The position numbers were made by a program, and so were the translations under genes. A stretch of 64,000 bases of DNA from Thamnaconus septentrionalis (Eukaryota > Chordata > Actinopteri > Tetraodontiformes > Monacanthidae): positions 17,210,989 through 17,274,988 of the forward strand of contig CM020515.1 in the NCBI GenBank assembly GCA_009823395.1. Direction: 5' to 3'. Under the pieces are notes generated by a model, which was not told where the DNA came from, searched no databases, and was given only the letters and a program-made list of their open reading frames with translations. Shown piece by piece: positions 12,561 to 24,300 of the stretch (its first letter is position 1; the number at the start of each line of letters is the position of its first letter).

Positions 12561-15201
12561 ATGGCAGCGGCGGCCCCCAACCCCGACGACTCCGCCCGGG
12601 GCAGCGGCGCCACCGCCACACCCAGCGCCCTCGCCGGGGACGGGGACGCGGAAGAGACCGAGGACTTCACCTCCTCCTCCCACTGCTCGGAGCTGTCGCG
12701 GCGGCAGAACGAGCAGCGGAAGCAGGGCTTGTTCTGCGACGTGACGCTGGCCTTCAGCAGCGGCGCGGCCAGCGGCAGCGTCCAGAGCTGCGAGTTCTCC
12801 GCCCACCGGTCCGTCCTGGCCGCGGCCACCGACTACTTCACGCCGCTGCTCGGGGGGCAGTTCTCAGAGTCCCTGTCCGGACGGGTGGATATGAAGGAGT
12901 GGAGCTCCGAGCTGGGGCCCGACCCGGACACGGTAGAGAGCGTCATACAGTTCATGTACACCGGGGAGATACGCGTTAGCACCTGCAACGTGCATGAAGT
13001 GCTGGAGCTGGCCGACAGGTAAGAAGACATTTTTGGCTTTGCCCAGAAAACGCAGCAGTACGACGAGCTTAAATGTTAGGCCCCAGATGTCTGGCATGGT
13101 GCGACAGAAACCCTCTGTTCAAACTCACCTTGCTAAGCTTCTTCAGCAACAAGGTACCGCTAGCAGTCAGTCCGCGAACTCATCAGAAATGGGAAATGCC
13201 GCCGCCCCCCCCCTGTAATTCACGTAATCTCCACCTGTCATGCAGTGTGTGTGCCATGTCATTCAGTCCTGGAAATCAGCTCCTTGTGATGTCACAATGG
13301 GCTCTTAAACAGTCTGCTAGACAATCCCAACTGTGCGTTGGTTCTGCCCCACTGACATCACCTAGTTTTGTGCTGCAAATTTTCAATTTTAACAGGAAGC
13401 TAAGATTCATTGTTTAGCAGTAGACTGTAAACATTGGGCTAAATATGCGAGTTCAGCTGGATTTCAGATTTTAATGTCTAAAATTGGGGATAAGACATAT
13501 AACAAGTTTTTTTTTTTTTTTCTATTTCTCAGTTTAGTAGAAAACAATCCTGGCAACACAACATCACCCATACTTATTTATATATATTTTCACTCGCAAA
13601 CACTTGTTTTTGTTAGGTTCCTCCTCCTGCAGCTGAAGGACTTCTGTGGCGAGTTCCTGAAGAAGAAGCTGAGCCTGACCAACTGCGTTGCCGTGCACAG
13701 CCTGGCCCACATGTACTCCCTGGACCAGCTGGCCCTCCGCGCCGCAGACATGATCCGCCGCAACTTCCACAAGGTGATCCAGGACGACGAGTTCTACACG
13801 CTGCCCTTCCACCTGGTGCGGGACTGGCTGTCGGACGCCGAGATCACGGTGGACTCCGAGGAGGTGCTGTTCGAGGCCGTGGTGAAGTGGGTGCAGAAGA
13901 ACTCGGAGGAGCGGAGCCGCTACTTCGAGGAGCTGTTCCGTCTCCTCAGGCTGCCCCAGATCAAGCCCACCTACCTGACCAGGGTGGTGAAGAACGAGAG
14001 TCTGGTGGCCGCCAACGAAGCCTGTCTCCGGCTGGTGTCGGAGGCGGTGGAGGGCCACGCCATCCGCTTTGAGAACATCAAGTCGGCCGACATGGAGTTC
14101 TGGTCCTCTCACATGGCCTCCTTTCAGCCCCGCTTTGGCCAGAACATGGACGTGATCATGGTTGTGGGCGGCGTGTCGGAGGGTGGAGACTACCTCAGCG
14201 AGTGCGTGGGCTACTTCATCTACGAGGACCGCTGGGTGAACCTGCCGCACATCCACAACCACCTGGACGGCCACGCCATCGCCACCACCGAGTCCCACAT
14301 CTACGTAGCCGGCTCCATGGAGCCGGGCTTCGCCAAGACGGTGGAGCGTTACAATCCCAATCGCAACACCTGGGAGCAGGTGAGCAACCTGACCACGCGC
14401 AAGCACTCCTTTGGCCTCACCTGCATCAAGGACATCCTCTACAGCATCGGCGGCCACGGAAACTTCAGCCCCGGCTTCAAGGACGTCAGCGTGTACGAGC
14501 CCGAGCAGGACAAGTGGCACAACCTGGAGTCGGCGCCCAAGATCCTGCGCGACGTGAAGGTGCTGAGCGTGGAGGACCGCTACGTGTACGTGACGGCGCG
14601 CACGCCGGTGGACATCGACAACGAGGACGGCCTGAAGACGGTGACCACGCGCTACGACACAGAGACTCGCCAGTGGCAGGACGTGGACTCGCTGCCCCTC
14701 ATCGACAACTACTGCGTCTTCCAGATGGCCGTGGCCTCCACCAACTTCTACCACACGGCCTCCTGCTGCCCCAAGAGCTACGCCGTCCGCGACGAGGTGG
14801 TGAAGCAGAAGATCAGCGCGCGCATCTCCGACGAGATCCTGGAGAGCCTGCCGCCGGAGGTGACCAGCATCGAGGGCGCCGCCATCTGCCACTTCGACGA
14901 GGACGTCTTCATCATCGGCGGCTGGAAGAACAGCGACGACGTGGACAAGCAGTACCGCAAGGAGGCCTACCGCTACTGCGCCGAGCGCAAGCGCTGGATG
15001 CTGCTGCCGCCCATGCCGCAGCCGCGCTGCCGCGCCACCGCCTGCCACGTTCGCATCCCCTACCGCTTCCTGTACGGCTGCCAGCGCTACCCCATGCCGC
15101 AGAACCTGGCGCGGCAGCGGGACCGCATGCAGCAGATGCAGCAGCTGCACCGGCGCACGCTCACCCTGCGCCGGCAGCTCCAGTCGCAGATCGAGTGCTG
15201 A
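12561..15201 (+). CDS. klhl11: Kelch-like protein 11 (KLHL11), 2 coding exons
   Basis: BTB-BACK-Kelch substrate adaptor for CUL3-RING ubiquitin ligases. Exons 12561-13018 and 13617-15201 join as AG|G to give 680 residues; the human protein is about 708. An Ala/Pro/acid-rich N-terminus is followed by [25 protein letters not shown] at the start of the BTB domain (about residues 50-150). The BACK domain holds [24 protein letters not shown]. Kelch repeats run from about residue 320 ([20 protein letters not shown]) and the protein ends SQIEC. ATG 12561 (CACAATGG) is preferred over the in-frame ATG at 12480, because an acceptor ending at 12550 would remove the latter. Nearly all Kelch and BACK sequence is in one GC-rich exon, as in other KLHL11 genes. 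Confidence 0.96.
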
Positions 15202-16748
15202 GAGCCGCATCGGTCCACCTCTGAGAACTGCTGCCAGCACTGGCCGTCGGCTCTGCCGTTGCACCGACCCACCCCCCTCCCCCGCTCATACATGTCACGC
15301 TGCAGCTGGTACTGTGTTGCTGTCATGCTGGATCTCATTCAACCGCACATGTGGTATCATCCACCCTTGTGCTGTGCTACTGTACTGCTGATTTGTTGGA
15401 CAGTGGTGGAAGGTGGAAGCAGTGGTGGGGATGGGGGGTGCGGGGGGTCTCCAGGTGATCAGCGAGCAGCCATACCACGAATGTAAACATGTGAATAAGA
15501 GCATAGCCGCCACAGTCGCCAACTCGGTGTCCTTTCGTCAAGTGTGTTGGTGTAGATACTGCTTATCTGTTTGTACATAAACAAGACACACGCGGCTGTG
15601 TATATAAACATTAATATCTGACATTCCTTTCCCCGTACTTGTGGCGTTGATAATAACTGCATTCCTGCATCTGACCAATGAAGTCTCATTCCGTTTGTAA
15701 CACTGTGACAATCTACTCGTCAAGGATGAATCAATCTTTGTGTCTTACTCACCATTAACTTATTGAAAACAAAATGCTCTGTTTATCTTTATGCCTCAGT
15801 AAGTAAATATTAGTTTAAAAAAGGCTGTGAGCTTGGCGTGTGTAGAGTAGCTCGCTTTGAGATTGCAGTTTCTCTTCCACCTCTGTGACCAGTTTATTTC
15901 TGTCTGGTTTACTTGCATACTGCTTGAAAATATGCACTCTATCAAAGCTTCACGCCTCAAATATTTGAGTTAAATATATGATCAGATGTAATTTAAACAT
16001 TCCCTCTTGGAAAAAAAAAAAAAGACACTTAATTCAGCCACTGTGCTTAGCAGCAAACGTTGGCAGTGACTCTGCTTTTTTTGCACTTTGGCGCTCTATC
16101 CTAGTGTATTTTCATTCCTTCAGGAGTTCATAGGAATCCTGTGTATGTTTGAATGCTGTGTTGTGTATGGTTTGAATTTGCAGGACATTGTTTCTTTAAA
16201 ATGGCACTTTTCTGCATCTATGTCTTTCATAACGATGGGGTTTTAAATCGCGAATGCACTTTGACTTGCTAATCTCATTTGTTTTCATGTCAGACAAGTT
16301 GATTGTATTTGGGAAATGCTTTGTAATCAGTTTCCAACCAGTGACATTTGATTATTTAAAATGCATATATATGTATATATATCTAATTATTTGTCCATTT
16401 GTCCCATTATCAAATGTCTTTTTAAAAAAGTGTTCTCTCAGACCTCTGCCTGGATGCATAATGAGATGCAAAGAAGAGATGTTTCCTTCTCCAAAGAGAT
16501 GATAAAAAATCACTAATTAAAGGCCAAACATAAAAAGGGATTGTTACATGTTGTGACTGACATTCAGAATTTGCCACAGTCCACGCGGTGGCCAAAGCAG
16601 CAGAAAGATTATATGTGTAGAAATGATATTCATTTCCACTTTGTGATCTTTTGAAGAAGCACTGTAAGATATTGTGTGGAACAAGCTATGTAATTTGCTT
16701 TGCATGTGGTACTCTGATACTATGCTGATGTTGTCACCTGCAATTAAA
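15202..16748 (+). other. klhl11: klhl11 3' UTR
   Basis: About 1.55 kb after the stop, turning from GC-rich to A/T-rich. The probable end is ATTAAA at 16743, followed by a GT-rich tract. No ORF resembles a gene. Confidence 0.6.
16743..16748 (+). terminator. klhl11: Polyadenylation signal ATTAAA, klhl11
   Basis: Variant hexamer followed within 40 bases by a T/G-rich stretch (gctgttgtcatg, then ctttgtgttt). Confidence 0.5.
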
Positions 16749-16779
16749 ATTTGTTTTCTAACAAAAAGGCCCCATTGCT

Positions 16780-17771
16780 GTTGTCATGTCCTTTGTGTTT
16801 GAAATTCACCTAGAGTTATTAATTCCATGCTCAAAAAATATAAGACACTGCAGAGAATTTTATTGTAAACAGTTACATAATGAAGATAAAATAGGCATCA
16901 AGAAAAAAAAATCACAATATATACTCATTGTCTTTTTTTTTTAATGGAAGGACAGATTTCCTGAAACTCAGAGATGACTGCTTGATGATGTTCTTAGATG
17001 AAAGGTGGGGAAAGAGCTGACATTTGTCAGGAAAAAAGTCAACCTATACACTTCTGATTTTATTTTGAAGATAATGGTACTCACCCCCATTTTGCCAAAA
17101 CTCGCAGGAATTACTTTTTCATGAGTACAAAAAGCCTGTGAATAAAATCAAGAAAATTATTGTTAAAAAAAACAAAAAAAAAACAACACCTTTATATAGA
17201 CTGCATATAGTGCAGGGTCTGTTTTGAAACAATACTGTGTGCAGATTTAGACAACAAACACATAAATCCTCCTAAAAGATAAATTACTATTACTTCTACA
17301 CAGTGGCGTTTAAAGTGACACACGACTAAGAAATATTTTTGATTAGGTTTGGTCTGATCAGCACATGACAGGTTACCGTAAGCTGTTTAACCTGTCTTGG
17401 CCTCTGTTATAAGGCGGTGTAGGAACCTTTTATTCGGTGTGCTTTCCTCGGGGAAAGAGTTCAGGACGTGCCACTACAATTTACACAAGCGAAGATGATG
17501 CGTTCGAGTTTGTCTTCCAGGCTCGTATATGTCAACACACAGGCGTAACTAAACGTCCCCAGTCCACATAATAATAAAACCTAACTTCTGCTGTTGTAAA
17601 GTAAATACAAATTCTGTCATTTGTAATCGTATGTTGTTTATTTCACCTTCTGAACAAATTATACAAAACAGAAAGGCAGCGGAACTGCTCAACTTGCGGT
17701 TTCTTCCGACGTCGCTCAAACACAGTCAACGAAAGCTACACAGCGGTGGCTGACAGTCCTGTCTACAACTC
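16780..17771. other. Intergenic spacer klhl11-nt5c3b
   Basis: About 1 kb of A/T-rich sequence with poly(A) runs near 17165-17185. In mammals KLHL10 lies in this interval; no BTB, BACK or Kelch coding sequence was found here on either strand. The last 150 bases probably contain the nt5c3b promoter and 5' UTR. Confidence 0.55.
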
Positions 17772-17830
17772 ATGACACGTCTTTTGACAAGGATATCGCC
17801 AACGAAGAGTCGAGTAACTCCAGCAAAATG
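17772..17830 (+). promoter_or_regulatory. nt5c3b: Upstream ORF overlapping the nt5c3b start codon
   Basis: An ATG at 17772 opens a 19-codon frame whose stop TGA is formed across the splice junction: TG of the main ATG (17829-17830) plus the first A of exon 2 (18216). The mRNA would therefore carry an overlapping ATGA stop/start arrangement. It matters only if transcription begins upstream of 17772, which cannot be seen here. Confidence 0.4.
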
Positions 17831-20152
17831 GTAAACAAAGTTGTTGTTGTTCTGTTTTAAGACCGGAAAGGCTACAGCGAAAAGTAGCGCGACTGCATCG
17901 TTTCAAAAGCACTCTATTTCTAGCTAGCTAGCCCAACATATTGTTCTTAGCTTAGCTCCATTGAAGTGCAGGCGCGATTTTTCATTGAAGTGATTTGCTA
18001 AAGTTCGCTTTCGGTCGCACATACCCCCAGAATGACTATTTATTTGTAGTAAATACAAGAATTCACGACGTTGTTTTTTTGATAAGCACGGTAAATAAAA
18101 TCAATTCAGGAATTTCTGTTTGCGTTCTTGCAATTAGAGCCACAGAATCTTGCACACAAGAACTTCAAGAATGTTTTGAGAATGTTTGTCACTGATACTT
18201 CCTCCCATTTCTCAGATTCCAGAGTTGTCTAACGCGTCAGTGTTCATGAAGGACCCTCAGAGGGTGCAGGAGATCCTCGAGTCCATGCTGAAGGCTGGTT
18301 CCAACACCTTACAGGTACATTAAATCATGTATCTACATGAGTGAGTCTTCATTCATCACCAATTTAATCATAGCATGACGTAACAGAAGTTACATAACAG
18401 CCGTCTGCTTATTTATAGTTAATCTCGCATTGTTCATTTCTATTTTCATCAAGGTGATTTCAGATTTTGACATGACCCTGACAAGATTTGCATACAATGG
18501 CAAAAGGTGTCCCACCTGCCACAGTAAGTTCATTGACGAATGGTTTCAAAGTCGTGGTTGTGCACTTGAAGCATGTTGTGGTTAATCTATGTTTCCCGCA
18601 CTTGACCTTTAGACATTGTTGAGCACAGCAGCCTGATCTCCAGTGACTGCACAGAAAAGGTACCAACATATGATTTTCTTTTGCTGCAAACGCATTCCAT
18701 TTTGATTTGTTTTGCATTTGATAAACCTCGTGGCCTTGGAGATTCACTGAACTTTATCATTTTTCTTGATAACTCTTCTTTCCGTCCTTCAGCTCAAAGA
18801 GCTACTCAACTATTACTACCCCATAGAGATCGACTCTTCACGACCAGTAGAAGAAAAGATTCCCCTCATGGTAGAATGGTGAGTTTCCAACCGTTCAATG
18901 ATATTACTCTCTTCTCTGTATGACACTGTGGTCTGTTTATGAACTATCCTTCATCTTTCACAGGTGGACCAAAGCCCACAAGCTCCTGGTGGATCAGAGG
19001 ATTAAAAAAGACATGTTGGCCGTTGTGGTGAGGGAGTCTGAAGTCATGCTCAGGTCAGAAGATCAGCTTACTTCCAAATTTACAGCAAATCTAACTGTAC
19101 GAATGTGAAAACTAATGTGGGTCCTTGAACAGGGAGGGCTACCAGCTCTTCTTCAACCACCTGCACGAGCACAGCATCCCTCTGCTCATCTTCTCCGCCG
19201 GCATCGGAGACATTCTGGAAGAGATCATCCTCCAGGCTGGCGTTTTCCATTCTAACGTCAAGGTTTTCTCCAACTACATGGACTTTGACGAAACTGTGAG
19301 TCGCCCACACGATGAGCTGCGATGCTTATTTGGGCCACACGCGATACGACCGAGATAACGCGTTTGACTCGTGACGTGTCGGTTCACAGGGATTGCTCAC
19401 GGCCTTCAAGGGAGAGCTGATCCACATCTACAACAAGAGGGAAGGCGCGCTGCTCAACACGGGCCACTTCCAGGAGCTGCGGACGCGTCCCAACGTGCTT
19501 CTGCTGGGAGACTCGCTGGGGGATCTGAACATGGCTGACGGCGTGCAGGACATGGAGAACATCCTGAAGATCGGCTTCCTCAACGACAAAGTAAGAGCAG
19601 ATCGATGCGCTGAAGAGTGACAGTCTGGGGGGCTCCAGTTCAGGAGTTCCCAAACCTTTTCCACGCCGTGGCCCCACAGACAGCTTTCAGTGCCTGTGTT
19701 GTCGGACCAGGCAGTCACTCTCAAAATTCAGACTGACTACTATTACTTTAAAATTTCTAACTTGAAAAATCACACAAAACACACATTTGTGTTATTTGTT
19801 CACAACTTTATTTTTTAACCCTCTGGGAGAAAAGACAGGCTAGCAAAAGGTTTTATTTTGTGCAATTTTAATTATGGAACAGCACCATTTCTTGCAGCTG
19901 GTTTTTGAAGTTGCTGACACTGAAATATGCTGTAATGTTTTTATTCGAGCAAGTTTAGTATCAAGAATCGAGAATTGCTTGAATGAAGAATCGAACCGTG
20001 AGACACTCTGAAGATGTGTTTGGCTTTTGTCTTGTGTCCAGGTGGAGGAGCGGAAGCAGTCTTACTTGGACACTTACGACGTTGTGTTGGTGAAAGATGA
20101 GACCATGGAAGTACCCAATGCAATAATGCTCTACCTCACTGGCAATAAGTGA
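17828..20152 (+). CDS. nt5c3b: Cytosolic 5'-nucleotidase 3B (NT5C3B), 9 coding exons
   Basis: HAD-superfamily pyrimidine/7-methylguanosine-monophosphate 5'-nucleotidase of the cytosol. Exons: 17828-17830, 18216-18314, 18454-18523, 18613-18659, 18793-18878, 18964-19053, 19133-19295, 19390-19590, 20042-20152; 870 nt, 289 residues. The nucleophile motif DFDMTLTRF (DxDxT) is near residue 39. Motif II serine lies in [11 protein letters not shown], and the HAD motif III/IV acids in [15 protein letters not shown]. The first coding exon supplies only ATG (ATG|gtaaac); exon 2 then reads IPELSNAS, which fits the family N-terminus. NT5C3A is the close alternative. The position next to fkbp10 and klhl11 favours the 3B paralogue. 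Confidence 0.93.
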
Positions 20153-20684
20153 AAAAGCATGGAGAGCCGCTGTATGGAGCGTCCGATTGGTGGAGCAAGT
20201 GGAGGATGCTGCTCTGAGGAGCAAGCTGGAGGTTTTTATACACCAACACCAACCAGTCTGTGATTTTTCTCTGTACGACACAAACTTCCTGGAATAAGGT
20301 GACAGACGCTGTTCATGCACACTTGATCACCTTTTATTAAATGAAACCTGTTTTTCCTGTAGTCGATCTTCTCAGTTTATGGTTGAAGCACTTTTGGTTC
20401 TATTACTGTAAATGGCAAAAAAGGCAAATTTGCACTTACAACCTGTTAGTGTTTTTTTAAAACCTCATTTTTTGGCAGGGCATGACTCCAGCCACTTGTA
20501 CATCAGATCATTGCCGCTGTGTTTTTAACTGACATTCTAAGGTTATTTAAAGTGCCAAGGTCCTGTCACACGCAAGAATGTACACGTTTACATTTTTATG
20601 GTAATTAAATGTTTTTCCAGCGTAACAAACATTACGTTAAGTGCTGAACGTTGAAAACAACAGACAAAATGTTGTACAAATAAA
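20153..20684 (+). other. nt5c3b: nt5c3b 3' UTR
   Basis: A/T-rich sequence after the stop. An ATTAAA at 20337 and an AATAAA at 20679 are candidate poly(A) signals. Confidence 0.6.
20679..20684 (+). terminator. nt5c3b: Polyadenylation signal AATAAA, nt5c3b
   Basis: Canonical hexamer about 530 bases after the stop. The convergent fkbp10 signal lies about 225 bases further on. Confidence 0.55.
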
Positions 20685-20864
20685 TCTCTCAAAACCCGTT
20701 TTACAAACTTTGACAGTTTAATCTTATTTTCTGCACATCATGTCACACACATCCAGACAGTCAATTGTATGTCTTCAACCTTTCTCTAATACTTCTGTTT
20801 TGTCATTTTGTTTTACAGTTCACATATTGACAACAATGCAAAAACACCTTCATAAAAAAGTTAA

Positions 20865-20884
20865 AAAAAAAAAAAAAAAAAAAA
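20865..20884. repeat. Poly(A) tract between convergent 3' ends
   Basis: About 20 A residues on + (poly(T) on -), with a second A-run after it, lying between the nt5c3b and fkbp10 3' ends. Confidence 0.8.
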
Positions 20885-20907
20885 GTTTAAAAAAAAAGTT
20901 GATTAAT

Positions 20908-20913
20908 TTTATT
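20908..20913 (-). terminator. fkbp10: Polyadenylation signal AATAAA, fkbp10 (minus strand)
   Basis: TTTATT on + gives AATAAA on -, about 410 bases beyond the fkbp10 stop. The 3' UTR would be 20.9-21.32 kb. Confidence 0.45.
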
Positions 20914-21321
20914 ATTATAAACAAACTATGTTCCAGAATGTATTTTGGAATATAGTTCTCTCTAACACAGTTTAGGTTTGAAAACACTGTACAAGCCGTG
21001 GCACTGCCATCATATTTAACGAGCCACTGCTTCAAGTCCTTGACGTTATAAAATACTTTGTGCCTCTATATGAAGCTTTCAGAACTCGAGTGTTGGCTTT
21101 TCAACGGCACACAGCAGAACAGCCGCTTCCTTTTATCTCAGGGTGTCGAACACCTCTTCACAATGCGGCCGTGCCCCCACATACAGGTGTTTTCTCCTGT
21201 GCTTCTTCCAGCGTCTCAAAAATGTTTAATTGCCGGGAACATTTCAAAACGACAGTCGCCAGCATAACCTCGGCGGCTGCGCGCCTGTTTTTTCAACCAC
21301 CTGTGACTCGGCGCTCGGCCT

Positions 21322-24300
21322 TTACAACTCGTCTCGCCTCGACTGTCCTGAAGCCTCCGTCACCTGCAGTTCACCTTCTACAATAATCCCGTCTTTGTCG
21401 AGGTCTTGGTGGTGGAACATGTCCTTGATGATGCCGTCGGCGTCGACGCCCTGCCGCAGACGACCTTTGCCCTCTTTGACTTGGAGCATGATGAAGGATG
21501 AAAACTGCAGACATGCATGATAGAGGATTCAAAATAAATATTGTGCAGATAGTGGAAAAAACAGACTTGGGCTGATGTCTCTCACCTCTTCCAGAGGGAC
21601 CTTTTTATCGCCGTTGAGGTCCATGGCAGGAAACAGGGGGTCCGGACCGTCGCCCAGCCACACAAACATGTAGCCCTCAGGGACGCCCTTCTGCAGCTTC
21701 ACCAGCTCCAGCTCAAAGAAAAGCACGGCGCTCCCGGGGACTCCTTCAGCTGCACAGGCAGGAGAGAAGACATAAGCTGCGTTTCCATCACCCCTAGAAT
21801 TGCACAAAGCCTAAATATCGTAATAAAAATCTGGTCATGGAAATGGCTTGGAACTTGGAAAAACCTCTCAAATATGGCTAAGAAGTTTTGACGCTGAGGT
21901 GGTTTCCATATAGGTAAAACACAAGAGTGTCATGGAAACACTTTTTTTTTTCGCATTTACGCGTCAGCGGACTTGATGTACAGGGTCACGTGACCAGTTC
22001 TCTGACCATTACATCTTACGTTATGTGCTTCACACCATTCAATGGAAACACCTGCAAATCGTAATTGTACTTTGTCAAAATCTTAGAAATCTGGCTTTTA
22101 TTTTGAAAAAACTGATGGTGATGATCTGAGTCCTGCTGATGTCTGACCTCCATTTTCGCCGTGGCCCCAGTGAGGGGGGACGACCACCTCCCTCCTCTCA
22201 CCCTCGCACATGCCACTCAAACCTTTCTCCAGACCCGGGATCACTTTGTTGGCTCCCAGAGTGGTGATGGAGGGCCCCTCGAACTGATCTCTGTCAATAC
22301 GTGAAAAAAACACAAAACATTATCTTAACTTAGTTCCGCAAAAAAATTGAAAGAATCAAACATCAAAAAGTGAAAAAAAGCAATAATGAACCTGTCGCTG
22401 TGCAGGCACACATGCAGGGAAAGGAGGCCGTGAGCGGTTGCATGCAAGAACCAAGGCTGGCAGGATGCAGTGAGGCAGAGCGAACAGCAGAGGGCTCTCA
22501 CGAGGAGTACAGCAGGGTGCCGTCCATCAGGGAGCAGTTGTATCGATACTCGATCAAATCGTCGGCTTCGCTGGCGTCGCCGCACTCTGGAGGCTTGTGG
22601 GTGACGCTGACCTGCACGGCGTCTTCAGGGTTGTGGAAGTCAATGACGTGAATGTCAAAGACCAGAACGGCCGAGCTGGGGATGAGGTCTCCTGCAGTGG
22701 GAAGGAGGAAGGAAGGAGAGGTCACACGCCGAGAAGGTCTTTAAAGACCTAGGAGTCGTGAGGAACTCACCCACTCCGTCTCCCCCATAAGCCAGGTGAG
22801 GCGGCACCGTCACGGTGATCTTCTCCCCAGTGCACAGGCCCAGCAGGGCTTTGTCCACGCCCTTGATCACGTAGCCCAGGCCGATGTAAGTGTTGTAGGT
22901 GCTGTTTCGCTTGTAGCTGACAAGCAAACACATGAGTTAGTGAGTGTGTGTCACTTTTACTTTTACTGGAACGAGTCATAAAACCTTCAGGAGAATTTAC
23001 TGACACATGAGCTGCGTTTCCATGACAAGTTTTTTGCAAAATACAAGCGATATTTATAAAATTTCAAGAAAGTAAAATTGTGATTTGCAGGTGTTTCGAT
23101 TGAATGGTGTGAAGCGCATAAACTGTAATTCTCGTAAAATCGTAAAAGTGTTTCCACGACACTTTTGCGATATACCTCTATATGAGGGAGAGAATCAAAA
23201 GCTTTTAGCCATATTTGAGAGGTTTTTCCAAGTTTAGGTGTTTCCATCACCAGTTTTTTTCTTGCCATATTTAGGTTTTGCACAATTCTAGGGGTCATGG
23301 AAACGCAGCAATTGTTGAGGTAAAAATATTGGCAGAATCTTTGCAGCATTGTGCAAAAACTGGGACCCTTCGATGTTCAAAGTGAAGGGGAGTAATCTAA
23401 GACAGCGGCAGTTTTACCTGGAGTCAAAGGCCGTCCCATCCAGGAAGGTGCCGTTGTAGTGGTAGCGCATAAAGTCTCCTGCCACCGTCCTGCGGGCGCA
23501 GCTCTCGGGCGCCTCCCGCACCACCACCATCACGTCGTCCTTGGTGTTGAACACGTCGACCAGCAGCACCTCAAACACCAGCGTGGCCTGAGGAGGGATC
23601 AGAGTTCCTGTTAGGAAGAGAGGGAAGGTGTCATGACGGAAGCTCTAACTTTGACATGATGTTCTGCCTTTTCAGCCCCGAGTGGCCTCGACTGCTGCGG
23701 CTGCAAGATGCTTTGATGGTGATTTGGTCGTACCAGAGCCGTTCACCCCGTAGGCCAAGAAGGGCGGCACGATGATGAACCTCCGCTCGCCCACACACAT
23801 GCCCAGCAGTCCCTCCTCCATGCCGTGGATGAGGTCACCCTGTCCCAGGTAGGTGTCGTACGTCGCATTCTTCGAGTGACTTGAGGGGAGAGAAATTGAA
23901 ATTAAAAATGGCTCGTCAGATGCAAAGACGCGTTAAAAACTCCTGAATCTCACCCGACGACAGCCTCACCTGGAGTCAAAGGCCTCGCCGGAGAGCAGGG
24001 TGCCGTTGTAGTGGTAGCGGATGAAGTCCGATCGGCGCCGTCGTGCGGTTGCAGCTCGGCGGTTTGAACATAATGCGGATCTCCACCTGGTCCTCGGCGT
24101 TCCAAACGTCCAGCAGGAGGACGTCGTACACCAGGATGGCATCGGGAGGGATCACGCCGCCTGCCACGCAATGTAAACACAGAAAGAAAAGAAAAGAAAA
24201 TGGAGCAAAGCAGGCCAGGAATGGCACCTGACGGGAGGCGTGTGTTGACACGCACCTGTGCCGACGCTGCCGTAGGCCAGGTGAGGCGGGATGGTGATCC

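Noticed and set aside
13564..15264. 566-codon minus-strand open frame opposite klhl11 exon 2
   Set aside because: It is the shadow of a GC-rich, codon-biased exon. Its translation is a Val/Leu/His/Arg-rich string with no domain, while the plus strand encodes a clear BACK-Kelch protein.
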